A DNA stretch of 64,000 nt, taken from Pseudopedobacter sp044361595. Its GTDB lineage: Bacteria > Bacteroidota > Bacteroidia > Sphingobacteriales > Sphingobacteriaceae. The translations under genes and the position numbers were made by a program. The notes under the pieces were generated by a model. The model made no database searches. It saw only the letters and a list, made by a program, of their open reading frames with translations, and was not told the origin of the DNA. Below, piece by piece: positions 24,936 to 33,730 of this stretch (position 1 is its first letter; the number at the start of each line of letters is the position of its first letter). The DNA lies in assembly GCA_044361595.1 (NCBI GenBank), contig JBIKIN010000007.1, positions 95,868 through 159,867 on the forward strand. Direction: 5' to 3'.

Positions 24936-27737
24936 TTAAATTACCTTAGCTGTTTTAGCTGTGGATGTTTTTTTAATTGTTTCTTTAACTTTTTCTGTGT
25001 TCTTAATTTGGAATGCTTTTGAAACGATTTCAGCTTGTTCTGCTAAATGTTGCTTCATAAAACCTGTAGCGGGGCTACTTGCAGGCTTTCTAGAAATTAC
25101 CTCAAAATCAAAATCAGACTTTCTGAAAACTCTTGAGATAAAAGGCCAAGGCCCCATGTTTTCGGGCTCTTCTTGAACCCAATAAAACTCAGCTTTGTTA
25201 TATTTTTTGTTGATTTTATCTAACTGTACAAATGGAGTAGGGTACATTTGCTCTAGACGCACAATGGCTACATCTTTTCTGTTATCTTTTTCTTGTTGCT
25301 CTAATAAATCGTAATAAATTTTACCACTACATATTAAAACACGCTTAACATCGCTAGCATTTACATTAGCATCATCTATAACTTCTTGAAACTTACCCTC
25401 AGTAAAATCAGCTAAAGGCGATACGCATTTTGGAGATCTTAATAAACTTTTTGGCGAGAAGTTAATTAATGGCTTACGAATTTTACGAGCCAATTGTCTT
25501 CTTAACACATGGAAAAACTGAGCCGGCGTGGTACAATTAACAACTTGCATATTATACTCGGCACAAAGCTCTAGAAATCTTTCTATCCTTGCCGATGAAT
25601 GCTCTGGACCCTGACCTTCATAACCATGTGGTAACAACATCACTAAACCGTTTGCTCTTTGCCATTTAGTTTCTGCTGATGATAAATATTGATCAATTAT
25701 AATTTGTGCACCATTAAAGAAATCGCCAAACTGTGCTTCCCATATCGTTAAAGCATAAGGATTGGCCATGGCATAACCATATTCAAAACCTAATACGCCA
25801 TATTCTGACAAGTGAGAATTGTAAATTTCAAAAGAACCTTGTTGTGCTGATACATGTTCCAATGGAGTATATTCTTCTTCAGAATCTTCCATTTTAACAA
25901 CTGCATGGCGATGAGAAAAGGTTCCCCGTTCTACATCTTGACCACTAATTCTTACTCTTTTACCTTCGTTTACTATACTTGCATAAGCTAAAAGTTCGCC
26001 CATTGCCCAGTCAAAAACCAAAGTTTCTGTGGCCATTTTATAGCGTTCTTTAAAAAGTCTATCAATTTTTGTGAGAAAATTTTTATCTGCCGGTAAAGTA
26101 GAGATGTTTTTTGCTAAGCCTATTAAAGTTTTCTCATCTATTGAAGTATCTGGAGAATAATCAAAATCTTCTGGTTTAGAGAATCCCATTTCTGTCCAAG
26201 CGCCAGAAAAGCTAGGATTAGTAGGTGCACCAATATCTTCCTTAGATTCGTTTAAACGCTCTTGTAGTAAAGCTTTAAACTCAATCTCCATTTGCTTAGC
26301 CAAGTTGTTATCAACCGCACCCGCCGAAAGTAGTTTTTCTACATAAATTTCTCTTGGGTTTGGGTGCTTTTCTATGGCTTTGTATAACAATGGTTGTGTA
26401 AAGCGAGGCTCGTCCGACTCGTTGTGTCCGTATCTACGATAGCATAAAATATCTATAAATACATCATTATGGAAACGCTGACGATACTCCATAGCCATAT
26501 TAATAGCATAAACTAAAGCCTCAACATCATCACCATTTACATGAAAAACTGGCGATAAAGTTACTTTAGCAATATCTGTACAATAGGTTGATGACCTAGC
26601 ATCTTTGTAGTTTGTAGTAAAACCAACTTGGTTATTAATAACCAAATGTATTGTTCCACCAGTATTGTAAGCATCTAATTTAGACATTTGTAATACTTCA
26701 TATACTAAACCTTGTCCAGCTACAGAAGCATCGCCATGTAATAAAATAGGAGCTATCCTTTTATAATCGCTACCATATTTCATATCCATTTTAGAACGTG
26801 TAATACCTTCTACTACTGCAGCAACAGTTTCTAGATGCGATGGGTTAGGACATAAACTTAAGTGCACCTTTTGGTTGTTAGAAGTTTCTACATCAGTAGA
26901 AAAACCTAAATGGTATTTTACATCACCACCAAATGGTAGGTCTTTATTGTACTTACCTTCAAATTCAGAGAAAATGTCTTTATAGGTTTTACCCATGATA
27001 TTAGCTAAAACGTTTAGCCTACCTCTATGAGCCATACCTAAAACAAACTCCTCAATACCTAATTCTGCTCCTTTTTCTATCACAGAATCTAAAGCTGGAA
27101 TTAAAGCTTCGGCACCTTCTAAAGAAAATCTTTTCTGTCCTAAAAATTTAGTACCTAAAAAATTCTCAAAGGCAACAGCTTGGTTTAACTTTAGAAGAAT
27201 TCTTTTCTTTTTATCGATATCAAAATTAGGCGTATTGCGCCCTTTTTCCATACGCTCTTCAAACCATTTAAATTTGATAGGATTACGCATGTATCTATAT
27301 TCTACTCCAATAGATTGGCAGTAGGTATCTTCTAATAATTTGTGTATTTCTCTAAGCGTTGCAGGCCCTAAACCTACTTCTACACCAGCATTAAATACGG
27401 TGTCTAGATCTGCATTTGTAAAACCAAATGTTTCTAAGTCTTTTCCCGGGAAATATTGCCTACGTTCTCTTACTGGGTTTGTTTTGGTGAATAAATGGCC
27501 ACGAGTACGGTAACCATTAATCATGTTCAATACATTAATTTCTTTAAGAACATGATCTGGAGTACTATTTACAGTGTCTGTAGTAGTATAATTACCTTCG
27601 TGGTTTTGTCCAAAATCAAAACCTTCAAAGAATTTTTGCCAGCCAAATTCGACCGAGTTAGGGTCTTCTTTATAAGATTGGTATAAAGAATCTATATATG
27701 CAGAATCTGCGTTACTGAGATAAGATAAGCTATCCAT
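24936..27737 (-). CDS. odhA: 2-oxoglutarate dehydrogenase E1 component
   Basis: 933 residues, full length for E1o. The N-terminal YIDSLYQSYKEDPNSV helix binds the E2 core. The TPP site includes HRGRLNVLAN, HGDASVAGQGLVYE and the GDDVEAL motif with RYGHNESDEPRFTQP. The C-terminal transketolase-like half contains the GYEGQGPEHSSARIERFL substrate loop. It decarboxylates 2-oxoglutarate and passes the succinyl group to OdhB. It is transcribed from a clear promoter 24 bases upstream and runs directly into odhB. Confidence 0.97.
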   Translation of the reverse strand: MDSLSYLSNADSAYIDSLYQSYKEDPNSVEFGWQKFFEGFDFGQNHEGNYTTTDTVNSTPDHVLKEINVLNMINGYRTRGHLFTKTNPVRERRQYFPGKDLETFGFTNADLDTVFNAGVEVGLGPATLREIHKLLEDTYCQSIGVEYRYMRNPIKFKWFEERMEKGRNTPNFDIDKKKRILLKLNQAVAFENFLGTKFLGQKRFSLEGAEALIPALDSVIEKGAELGIEEFVLGMAHRGRLNVLANIMGKTYKDIFSEFEGKYNKDLPFGGDVKYHLGFSTDVETSNNQKVHLSLCPNPSHLETVAAVVEGITRSKMDMKYGSDYKRIAPILLHGDASVAGQGLVYEVLQMSKLDAYNTGGTIHLVINNQVGFTTNYKDARSSTYCTDIAKVTLSPVFHVNGDDVEALVYAINMAMEYRQRFHNDVFIDILCYRRYGHNESDEPRFTQPLLYKAIEKHPNPREIYVEKLLSAGAVDNNLAKQMEIEFKALLQERLNESKEDIGAPTNPSFSGAWTEMGFSKPEDFDYSPDTSIDEKTLIGLAKNISTLPADKNFLTKIDRLFKERYKMATETLVFDWAMGELLAYASIVNEGKRVRISGQDVERGTFSHRHAVVKMEDSEEEYTPLEHVSAQQGSFEIYNSHLSEYGVLGFEYGYAMANPYALTIWEAQFGDFFNGAQIIIDQYLSSAETKWQRANGLVMLLPHGYEGQGPEHSSARIERFLELCAEYNMQVVNCTTPAQFFHVLRRQLARKIRKPLINFSPKSLLRSPKCVSPLADFTEGKFQEVIDDANVNASDVKRVLICSGKIYYDLLEQQEKDNRKDVAIVRLEQMYPTPFVQLDKINKKYNKAEFYWVQEEPENMGPWPFISRVFRKSDFDFEVISRKPASSPATGFMKQHLAEQAEIVSKAFQIKNTEKVKETIKKTSTAKTAKVI

Positions 27738-27760
27738 TAGTAATAAAAGTGTTTTGACAG

Positions 27761-27794
27761 CAAAAGTAAAGAAATTGGTTTGTAAACCGTCAAA
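27761..27794 (-). promoter_or_regulatory. Promoter of odhA
   Basis: Read on the minus strand: TTTG at 27794-27791, a 22-base spacer, then TACTTTTG at 27768-27761. Both agree with the Bacteroidota vegetative consensus (-33 TTTG, -7 TAnnTTTG). The ATG of odhA is 24 bases further on, giving a short leader. Confidence 0.75.
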
Positions 27795-27835
27795 TTAAAA
27801 TCATTTAATGAATTAATTTTTGAGGCTTAGTGTAT

Positions 27836-28735
27836 TTAAGATGCTATAGACATCCCAAAATTGCTGATATGGGTAGTAAACTCTGAAATGTTTTGTATAA
27901 AAATTAAATTCTCTTTATTGCTAAAGTTGTTGTTAGAGATTTGATTACCTGCTAATATTAAGGTAGTTGATCCTATGTTTTGCAATAAATTTTCGATAAC
28001 TATTTCTACAGATTGTTCACCTCCAGCAGTAGTTAGAACCGAGAATGCATAATCTGGTTCATAATAATTTATGACTTCTTCCAAACTGTCGTAAGGTAAA
28101 TTCTGTCCTAAATAAAGCGTATGATGACCACTTATTTTTAAAAGGTATTGTGCAAAAAGCAAACCTATTTCATGATTTTCGTTTGGAGGTAAAAATAATA
28201 AATAACGTTTGGAGTTTTTATCAGATTTTTTAGCGTCTAAAAAGGTGGAATGAATAATAATTTGCTCAATTTTTTGAGTAGCAAAATGTTCGTGAGCAGG
28301 ATTAATAGTTCCTACTTGCCACATAAAGCCTACTTTTCTCATAAATGGAAATATAATTTCATTCATGGCTTTTTCCATTCCCATGTCTGCTATGCAGCCG
28401 TTTAATATTTCATCAAATTCAAAATCATCCATTTTTAACATGGCATTAGACAGCATTTGAACCTGAATATTAACGTTGTAATGATCTTCTTGAAGAGTTT
28501 TAACCAATTGGTTAATATCTTCTAAATTCATTTTAGATATTTTACTGATTTTGTAGCCGTTCTCATTTAATGTAGCTATATTTAAAAATAAACATAAATC
28601 AGCATCATCGTAGTACCTAATGTTTGTTTCGGATCTTTTGGGTGTAAAAAAATTATAACGTTGTTCCCACACTCTTATGGTATGGGCTTTAATCCCAGTT
28701 AAATTCTCAATATCGCTTATGGAAAACTTTTTCAA
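27836..28735 (-). CDS. B12-binding MerR regulator, CarH/LitR-type photoreceptor
   Basis: 299 residues. An N-terminal MerR helix-turn-helix (FSISDIENLTGIKAHTIRVWEQRY, 4-27) is followed by a helical bundle with W139-x9-E149-H150, the W-x9-EH signature of light-sensing CarH. The cobalamin-binding Rossmann domain contains E186-x-H188-x2-G191 and a later SVL. The usual final GG reads AG. CarH proteins bind DNA as tetramers with adenosylcobalamin in the dark and fall apart in light. The start is TTG at 28735; the upstream frame is closed by TAG seven codons earlier, with no ATG between. It sits beside two photolyase-family genes on the same strand, so control of photorepair is the likely role. Confidence 0.88.
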   Translation of the reverse strand: MKKFSISDIENLTGIKAHTIRVWEQRYNFFTPKRSETNIRYYDDADLCLFLNIATLNENGYKISKISKMNLEDINQLVKTLQEDHYNVNIQVQMLSNAMLKMDDFEFDEILNGCIADMGMEKAMNEIIFPFMRKVGFMWQVGTINPAHEHFATQKIEQIIIHSTFLDAKKSDKNSKRYLLFLPPNENHEIGLLFAQYLLKISGHHTLYLGQNLPYDSLEEVINYYEPDYAFSVLTTAGGEQSVEIVIENLLQNIGSTTLILAGNQISNNNFSNKENLIFIQNISEFTTHISNFGMSIAS

Positions 28736-28773
28736 AATACAGTATCTATCCCTCTAATTTAACTTAATCTTTG

Positions 28774-28802
28774 GTTAACAAAATTATACAAGCTTTGTTT
28801 AA
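28774..28802 (-). promoter_or_regulatory. Candidate promoter with overlapping operator upstream of the CarH/LitR-type gene
   Basis: Plus-strand GTTAACAAA (28774-28782), an 11-base spacer and TTTGTTTAA (28794-28802) form an inverted repeat matching at 7 of 9 positions. On the minus strand the left arm overlaps TAATTTTG (28786-28779), which fits the -7 consensus TAnnTTTG. An operator covering the -7 box fits autorepression by a dark-bound regulator. This is pattern-based only. Confidence 0.5.
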
Positions 28803-28810
28803 TAAAAAAG

Positions 28811-30349
28811 TCATAATTGATTAATTTTTTCTAAATATTGATTGGCTTGCTGTTTAATCTTTTGTTTTTCAGTATCATCCATCTTTTTTAGCAGCTGATA
28901 CATCATTCCGATACGAGGATTTTTACTTAGTAAACTTTCATGATTAATGTAGAAATTCCAGTAAAGGCTATTTAACGGACAAGCTTGCTCGCCATATCTC
29001 AAATCCTTTTTGTATGCGCAGCCATCACAATAATTACTCATTTTATGAATATAATTGGCCGATGCAACATAAGGCTTAGAACCAACTAAACCTCCATCGG
29101 CAAACTGGCTCATGCCATGAGTATTGGTGAGTTGTACCCACTCAATAGCATCTATATATACCCCTAAGTACCATTGGTCTACCTGATTAGGGTTTATGCC
29201 TGCCATTAGTGCAAAATTCCCTATCACCATTAATCTTTGAATGTGATGAGCATATGCATGGTCAAGCGAATTGTTAATACAATGTTTTAAACAATTCATT
29301 TTTACTTTACCATCCCAAAACCAAGTGGGCAATTCATTTTGATGATTTAAGTAGTTAGTTAAAGCAAAATTTGGCATTTCTGACCAATATAGGCCACGCA
29401 TATACTCTCGCCAGCCTATCACCTGACGAACAAAACCCTCTACTTGCGCAATATCTATTGGATAATTTTTTTGATGATAAGTTTTTAAAACCTCGTCTAA
29501 CACCTCTTTTGGTGATATCAGTTTAATGTTTAATGCAAAAGACAAACAAGAGTGAAAAAGCGTATGATGCTCTTTTAACATGGCGTCTTCATATCTACCA
29601 AAATTTGGAAGTAACTCCTTGCAGAAATAATCTAATACGGCTAAAGCTTGCTCACGATTGATAGGATATTCGAACGATTTGGCATTGATATTCCCAAAAT
29701 ATTTAACATTTTTCTTTTGCAACATAATAACCAGTTCGGTAACATCTGTTTTAAAAGTTAGGGGATGTTTTAATGGATATTTACCATCGTATTTTTTTCT
29801 GTTTTCATGGTCGTAATTCCATTTCCCACCTTCAGGTTCTCCATTTTCATCCATCAAAAGTGAATGCTTTTTACGCATATCTCGATAGAAATTTTCCATC
29901 AAGTATTGCTTTTTACCTTTAAAGAAGTTTTTTACATCGTCTTTTTTTGTGTAAAAATGTTCAGTATCAAATACTGATGATGCTATGCCTAAGGTATTAC
30001 AAATCTTTCTAATCTCTTCTGTTAAACGATACTCATCGGGTTCTTGATATTCAAACTTGTTAATTTGATGCTTTACAATAAGTTGATTAATATTAGCCTC
30101 AAAGCATTGTTCATTTTCAGCGTCATCTAATTTAATATAGACAACTTGATGACCCAAACTTTCTAATTCCTGAGAAAAACAACGCATGGCGGCGAAGAAA
30201 CCTACAATTTTTTGTATATGGTGCTGAACGTATTCTTGTTCTTGCATCACTTCCATTAATACATAAGTGTGATTGGCATTAACTTCCTTAAACCAAGAAT
30301 GTTGAATGTTTAATTGGTCGCCTAAGACTAATCGTAAAGTTTTACTCAT
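28811..30349 (-). CDS. Iron-sulfur (6-4)-type photolyase (FeS-BCP/PhrB family)
   Basis: 512 residues, the expected size of FeS-BCP proteins (Pfam DPRP plus FAD-binding domain). Four cysteines fit the 4Fe-4S ligands of Agrobacterium PhrB: C357 before the conserved DHAYAHHIQRLM, then C441, C444 and C457, with the same 3 and 13 residue spacing as the known set. The N-terminus (RLVLGDQLN) is the antenna domain, which in the family binds 6,7-dimethyl-8-ribityllumazine. The C-terminal half binds FAD. It repairs UV (6-4) photoproducts using blue light. It is 75 bases from the CarH-type gene and 131 from the DASH cryptochrome, all on one strand. Confidence 0.93.
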   Translation of the reverse strand: MSKTLRLVLGDQLNIQHSWFKEVNANHTYVLMEVMQEQEYVQHHIQKIVGFFAAMRCFSQELESLGHQVVYIKLDDAENEQCFEANINQLIVKHQINKFEYQEPDEYRLTEEIRKICNTLGIASSVFDTEHFYTKKDDVKNFFKGKKQYLMENFYRDMRKKHSLLMDENGEPEGGKWNYDHENRKKYDGKYPLKHPLTFKTDVTELVIMLQKKNVKYFGNINAKSFEYPINREQALAVLDYFCKELLPNFGRYEDAMLKEHHTLFHSCLSFALNIKLISPKEVLDEVLKTYHQKNYPIDIAQVEGFVRQVIGWREYMRGLYWSEMPNFALTNYLNHQNELPTWFWDGKVKMNCLKHCINNSLDHAYAHHIQRLMVIGNFALMAGINPNQVDQWYLGVYIDAIEWVQLTNTHGMSQFADGGLVGSKPYVASANYIHKMSNYCDGCAYKKDLRYGEQACPLNSLYWNFYINHESLLSKNPRIGMMYQLLKKMDDTEKQKIKQQANQYLEKINQL

Positions 30350-30380
30350 AAAAAGTAAACACTAATTACAAAGGAAGTGT

Positions 30381-30421
30381 TTGTTCAAATTTGATTTACA
30401 GAACTTATAATGGTTTAACAA
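30381..30421. promoter_or_regulatory. Candidate operator half-sites upstream of the FeS photolyase
   Basis: TTGTTCAA at 30381-30388 and TTTAACAA at 30414-30421 face each other with a 25-base spacer, 32-72 bases upstream of the photolyase start. The half-sites resemble those before the CarH-type gene. The DNA is A/T-rich, so chance is possible. Confidence 0.35.
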
Positions 30422-30480
30422 GAGTATTAAGCCTTAATATTTCAATAAAATTTATTAGAATTAACATTAATGATTAAAAA

Positions 30481-31782
30481 CTAACCCTTCAACCACAAAT
30501 CCACATACTCACCTTTTGGATCATAATCTTTAGCCTGTTTTTCTATATTAAAATGACGATTTTCTCGTGGGTCGTTACCTACACCAGCCACATAAGCCCA
30601 GTTTCCCCAGTTACTTGCCGGGTTGTAATCAATCAATTTTTCTTCAAAATAGGCAGCACCCCAAGTCCAATTAACTTTTAAATCTTTAACCAAATAAGAA
30701 GCCACATTTTGTCTGCCACGGTTACTCATAAAGCCGGTTAAGTTTAGTTCCTTCATGTTAGCATCAATAAAAGGAACACCAGTTTCTGCATTTTTCCATT
30801 GCTCAAAAAGTTCTTCTTGGTTAGGGGCATGTTCGTTTTCTTTACCCTTAAACCCACCTTCCATAAAGTAACTGGTGCCATGTTTTTTAAACATGAAACG
30901 GAAATAATCACGCCAGAGTAATTCAAAAATTAACCAATAAGTAGAATCATTAGCACCACGTTCTTTTTCATATTTTTTAATTTCCCAGTAAATTTCACGG
31001 GCACTTAAGCAACCAGCAGATAACCATGTCGAAAATTTAGAACTATAGTCTGAACCTATTAATCCATTTCTTGTCTTTTTGTAGGATTGTAATAAATTGG
31101 TATCCCATAAGTAATATTTGAGGCGCTCTAAACCTATTGTTTCACCTCCTTTAAAAGGGAGTACACTTCTTGAATCTTGAACAGTGGGACTAACACCTAA
31201 AGATGCTAAATCAGGAACTTCAGACGCTTCTAAATCCTTTGGTACGTTAATCTCTTTTGGGGTTTCAAAAGACGGGCGAATAATTCCTTCTTTTTCTGCC
31301 TTTTTTCTGAAAGCGGTAAAAACATCTGGAATGTCTTTAATTGGGAATGGTAAGTCTTCCTTATGATAAAGCGTATGTCCTATAAAATGCTTTAAGTTAA
31401 TTTGTAGTTTCCATAAAGCATCTTCTACTGCTGTAGAAATATTGGTTTCTTCTGAGGCAACCTCGCGGTGGTGGTAAACCTCATCTACACTGTATTTTTT
31501 GCATAATTGAGGGATAATCTCTTCTGGTAAACCATGTACAATTAATAAATCGCCTCCTAGTTTTTGTAACGATTTTTTTAAATCCTGTACACTTTCATTA
31601 ATAAATTGAGCTCTAAAACTACCGGTTTTCAGCAATCCAAAATTAGAAGTTGTATAATAACGTGGGTCAAAACAATAAACAGGAATGATGATATTCGCTT
31701 TTCGAGTAGCCTCAAACAAAATTTCGTTGTCGTGAATGCGTAAATCGTTTCTAAACCAAACTAATATTTTTTTTTCGCTCAT
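30481..31782 (-). CDS. DASH-type cryptochrome/photolyase
   Basis: 433 residues. The N-terminal antenna domain starts KILVWFRNDLRIHDNE, the photolyase signature. The FAD-binding domain has YKKTRNGLIGSDYSSKFSTWLSAGCLSAREIYWE, LLWRDYFRFM and NLTGFMSNRGRQNVASYLVKDL, all typical of the DASH group, as is the insertion-poor C-terminus ending soon after NFNIEKQAKDYDP-like residues. DASH proteins carry FAD and a methenyl-THF antenna and repair CPDs in single-stranded DNA or act as photoreceptors. It is 45 bases downstream of the DUF2256 gene, so the two are probably co-transcribed. Confidence 0.95.
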   Translation of the reverse strand: MSEKKILVWFRNDLRIHDNEILFEATRKANIIIPVYCFDPRYYTTSNFGLLKTGSFRAQFINESVQDLKKSLQKLGGDLLIVHGLPEEIIPQLCKKYSVDEVYHHREVASEETNISTAVEDALWKLQINLKHFIGHTLYHKEDLPFPIKDIPDVFTAFRKKAEKEGIIRPSFETPKEINVPKDLEASEVPDLASLGVSPTVQDSRSVLPFKGGETIGLERLKYYLWDTNLLQSYKKTRNGLIGSDYSSKFSTWLSAGCLSAREIYWEIKKYEKERGANDSTYWLIFELLWRDYFRFMFKKHGTSYFMEGGFKGKENEHAPNQEELFEQWKNAETGVPFIDANMKELNLTGFMSNRGRQNVASYLVKDLKVNWTWGAAYFEEKLIDYNPASNWGNWAYVAGVGNDPRENRHFNIEKQAKDYDPKGEYVDLWLKG

Positions 31783-31827
31783 TATAGAGTTTTAGCGTCT
31801 TTATTTATAATACTGCAATATTGCTTA

Positions 31828-31980
31828 TTATTTAATATTTCGGCAATTATTTGAACAATATTTTACTTCTAACCAACATTTTTCCCACTTTTTACGCCAG
31901 TAAAACGGCCTATTGCAGGCTATGCATATCTTTTGCGGTAAATTTTCTTTAGCTACAGTTTTGCCTTTTTTATTTTGCAT
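31828..31980 (-). CDS. DUF2256 small zinc-finger-like protein
   Basis: A 50-residue frame begins at ATG 31980 and ends with TAA at 31828. The product has LPQKICIACNRPFYWRKKW followed by W-x2-VKYCSNNC. This gives two Cys pairs (C-x2-C and C-x3-C) and the RPFxWRKKW core that define DUF2256, a tiny family repeatedly found beside photolyase genes. The Cys pairs suggest a bound zinc. An in-frame TGA two codons upstream fixes the ATG as start. It heads the minus-strand arm of the light island, before the DASH cryptochrome. Function unknown. Confidence 0.88.
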   Translation of the reverse strand: MQNKKGKTVAKENLPQKICIACNRPFYWRKKWEKCWLEVKYCSNNCRNIK

Positions 31981-32178
31981 ATTATTTCATAATAGGGATT
32001 ATCCAAACAGCCTTCAACAAAAGTCCTTTTAATTTTAGGTGCGATTGTAGTTCTTGAGCCTTTAATAATCAGCCATTATTGCATCTGTAACGAACAACCT
32101 AAACCAATAGTGCGAGGAAAACGCTCTAACTAATTATTTATCGTTAAACAAAATGATAGATTAGATGTTTTTAAAGCA
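31981..32178. promoter_or_regulatory. Divergent intergenic region of the light island
   Basis: 198 bases separate the DUF2256 gene (leftward) from the DUF2805 gene (rightward), so promoters for both arms should lie here. GTTAAACAAA at 32143-32152 and a poorer TGTTTTTAAA at 32166-32175 resemble the half-sites seen upstream of the CarH-type gene, close to the DUF2805 start. I see no clear TAnnTTTG box and no other gene. Confidence 0.45.
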
Positions 32179-32466
32179 ATGAAAACAAACTTTAGTCACC
32201 TTACCGAGCGAGATTTAGATCGTATTATAGAAATGGCTTGGGAAGACCGTACACCTTTTGAAGCTATAGAATTACAATTTGGGTTGCCAGAAAAAGATGT
32301 GATTAAATTAATGAGACGACAGTTAAAGCCTAGCAGTTGGCGATTATGGCGGGAGCGGGCTCATCAAGTTTCACATAAACACCTCAAAAAAAGAAGTGGC
32401 GACATTGATCGATTTAAATGTACACTTCAAAGACAAATTACGATGAACAAGATTTCTAAGCGATAG
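32179..32466 (+). CDS. DUF2805/TIGR03643 photolyase-associated protein
   Basis: 95 residues. The sequence HLTERDLDRIIEMAWEDRTPFEAIELQFGLPEKDVIKLMR (7-46), the following LKPSSWRLWRERAH and a basic tail match TIGR03643 (DUF2805). This small helix-turn-helix-like family nearly always co-occurs with photolyase/cryptochrome genes. The N-terminal half reads like a resolvase-type HTH, and the tail is basic enough to touch nucleic acid. It is the first gene of the rightward arm, divergent from DUF2256. The biochemical role is unknown. Confidence 0.88.
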   Translation: MKTNFSHLTERDLDRIIEMAWEDRTPFEAIELQFGLPEKDVIKLMRRQLKPSSWRLWRERAHQVSHKHLKKRSGDIDRFKCTLQRQITMNKISKR

Positions 32467-32580
32467 AGTTTCTTTAAACATTTAAAAGTCAAGAAATAAT
32501 TTCCTTATTAAATTCCAATCTCAAAAAATAAGCTTAATCGCCATTAAACAGGCTTTAATGCACTTCCACTCTGCTTTTTT

Positions 32581-32618
32581 TATTTTTGTTCAACTTTTTT
32601 TAGTCAATACCTAAACAA
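32581..32618 (+). promoter_or_regulatory. Candidate promoter/operator upstream of the pterin synthase operon
   Basis: TATTTTTG at 32581-32588 fits the -7 consensus and would give a 50-base leader before the ATG at 32648. It overlaps TTGTTCAA (32586-32593), which faces TAAACAA (32612-32618), again a TTGTTnAA-type pair. The layout, with an operator over the -7 box, resembles that of the CarH-type gene. Confidence 0.45.
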
Positions 32619-32647
32619 TACTGTACTTAATTACGTTAAAACATACG

Positions 32648-33067
32648 ATGAATTCAAAAAAGAAAGTCGCGGTTTTTAGAAAAGAGCATTTCAATGCTGC
32701 ACACCGTCTTAATAATCCGAGTTGGAACGAGCAAAAAAATAAAGAGGTGTTTGGGAAATGCAATCATCCAAATTATCATGGCCATAATTACGACTTAATT
32801 GTAAAGGTTACTGGTTTTGTTGACGAAGAGACAGGATATCTTATGGATATGAAAATACTTTCTGATATCATTAAAGAAAAAGTATTAGATCGTTTTGATC
32901 ATATGAATTTAAATGTTGATGTAAAAGAGTTTGCGAACTTGAACCCTACTGCAGAAAATATTGCTATGGTCATTTATAATTTGATAGAACCCGAAATTGA
33001 CCCCACATTAGAATTAAAAATTTTATTATACGAAACTGAAAGAAACTATGTTGAATACCCCGCTTAA
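32648..33067 (+). CDS. 6-pyruvoyl-tetrahydropterin synthase (animal-type PTPS)
   Basis: 139 residues. The zinc ligands are H19, H44 and H46, and the catalytic Cys is C38 in FGKCNHPNYHGHNY. That motif is the animal/biopterin form (GKCNNPNGHGHNY) rather than the shorter K-C-x2-LHGH of bacterial QueD. The region DHMNLNVDVKEFANLNPTAENIA and the final YETERNYVEY also follow the animal enzyme. The family converts 7,8-dihydroneopterin triphosphate to 6-pyruvoyl-tetrahydropterin. The substrate maker FolE overlaps it by 20 bases. I favour biopterin-type synthesis over queuosine, because no QueC/QueE/QueF genes are nearby. Confidence 0.88.
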   Translation: MNSKKKVAVFRKEHFNAAHRLNNPSWNEQKNKEVFGKCNHPNYHGHNYDLIVKVTGFVDEETGYLMDMKILSDIIKEKVLDRFDHMNLNVDVKEFANLNPTAENIAMVIYNLIEPEIDPTLELKILLYETERNYVEYPA

Positions 33068-33728
33068 CACTTATCCTCACGAGGATATTTTAATTGACGC
33101 CATTGGTGACGAACATGTAGGAACTTCTTATGATACCCCTTTGCGTGAAGACGCCTTTGTTTTAGACGATAAGACTAAAATAGAAATGATTGAAAAGCAT
33201 TTCAAAAGCATTATGGAAATTATGGGTTTAGATTTAACCGATGATAGTCTAAAGGGCACCCCAAAAAGGGTGGCAAAAATGTATATCAAAGAAATTTTTA
33301 GTGGATTAAATCCTGATAATAAGCCAGACGTCAAGCTTTTCGATAACAAATATCAATACAACCAAATGTTGGTTGAGAAAAATATTACGCTATACAGTAA
33401 TTGCGAGCATCATTTTGTGCCAATTATTGGTAAAGCTCATATCGCTTACATCAGCAGTGGTAAAGTAATAGGTCTATCTAAATTAAACCGTATTGTACAA
33501 TATTATGCGCAACGCCCACAAGTACAAGAACGCTTAAACATCCAAATTGCAAACGAATTAAAGCAGATTTTAGATACCGAGGATGTTGCTGTGGTAATAG
33601 AAGCTACACATTTATGTGTAAGCTCTAGAGGAATTAAAGATACCCAAAGTGCAACCGTTACAGCAGAGTACGGAGGTAAATTTTTAGAGGCAGATACCAG
33701 AAACGAGTTTTTAAAATTTATTAGTTAA
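33048..33728 (+). CDS. folE: GTP cyclohydrolase I
   Basis: 226 residues. Zinc ligands C119, H122 and C190 keep the exact spacing of E. coli FolE (110/113/181). The conserved NCEHHFVP and HLCVSSRG segments are present. The first 40 residues are a variable tail. The enzyme opens GTP to 7,8-dihydroneopterin triphosphate, the entry to folate and biopterin. The ATG lies inside the PTPS gene (20-base overlap in another frame), so the two are translationally coupled, and the product goes straight to PTPS. The SDR gene follows after 2 bases. Confidence 0.96.
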   Translation: MLNTPLNTYPHEDILIDAIGDEHVGTSYDTPLREDAFVLDDKTKIEMIEKHFKSIMEIMGLDLTDDSLKGTPKRVAKMYIKEIFSGLNPDNKPDVKLFDNKYQYNQMLVEKNITLYSNCEHHFVPIIGKAHIAYISSGKVIGLSKLNRIVQYYAQRPQVQERLNIQIANELKQILDTEDVAVVIEATHLCVSSRGIKDTQSATVTAEYGGKFLEADTRNEFLKFIS

Positions 33729-33730
33729 GC

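Noticed and set aside
24309..25022. 237-codon frame antisense to odhB and the end of odhA
   Set aside because: Its composition (Ala/Ser/Ile-rich, no motif) mirrors the codon use of the lipoyl domains on the true coding strand.
28736..28810. Cobalamin riboswitch before the B12-binding regulator
   Set aside because: The gap is only 75 bases and lacks the B12-box; control by the protein itself is more likely.
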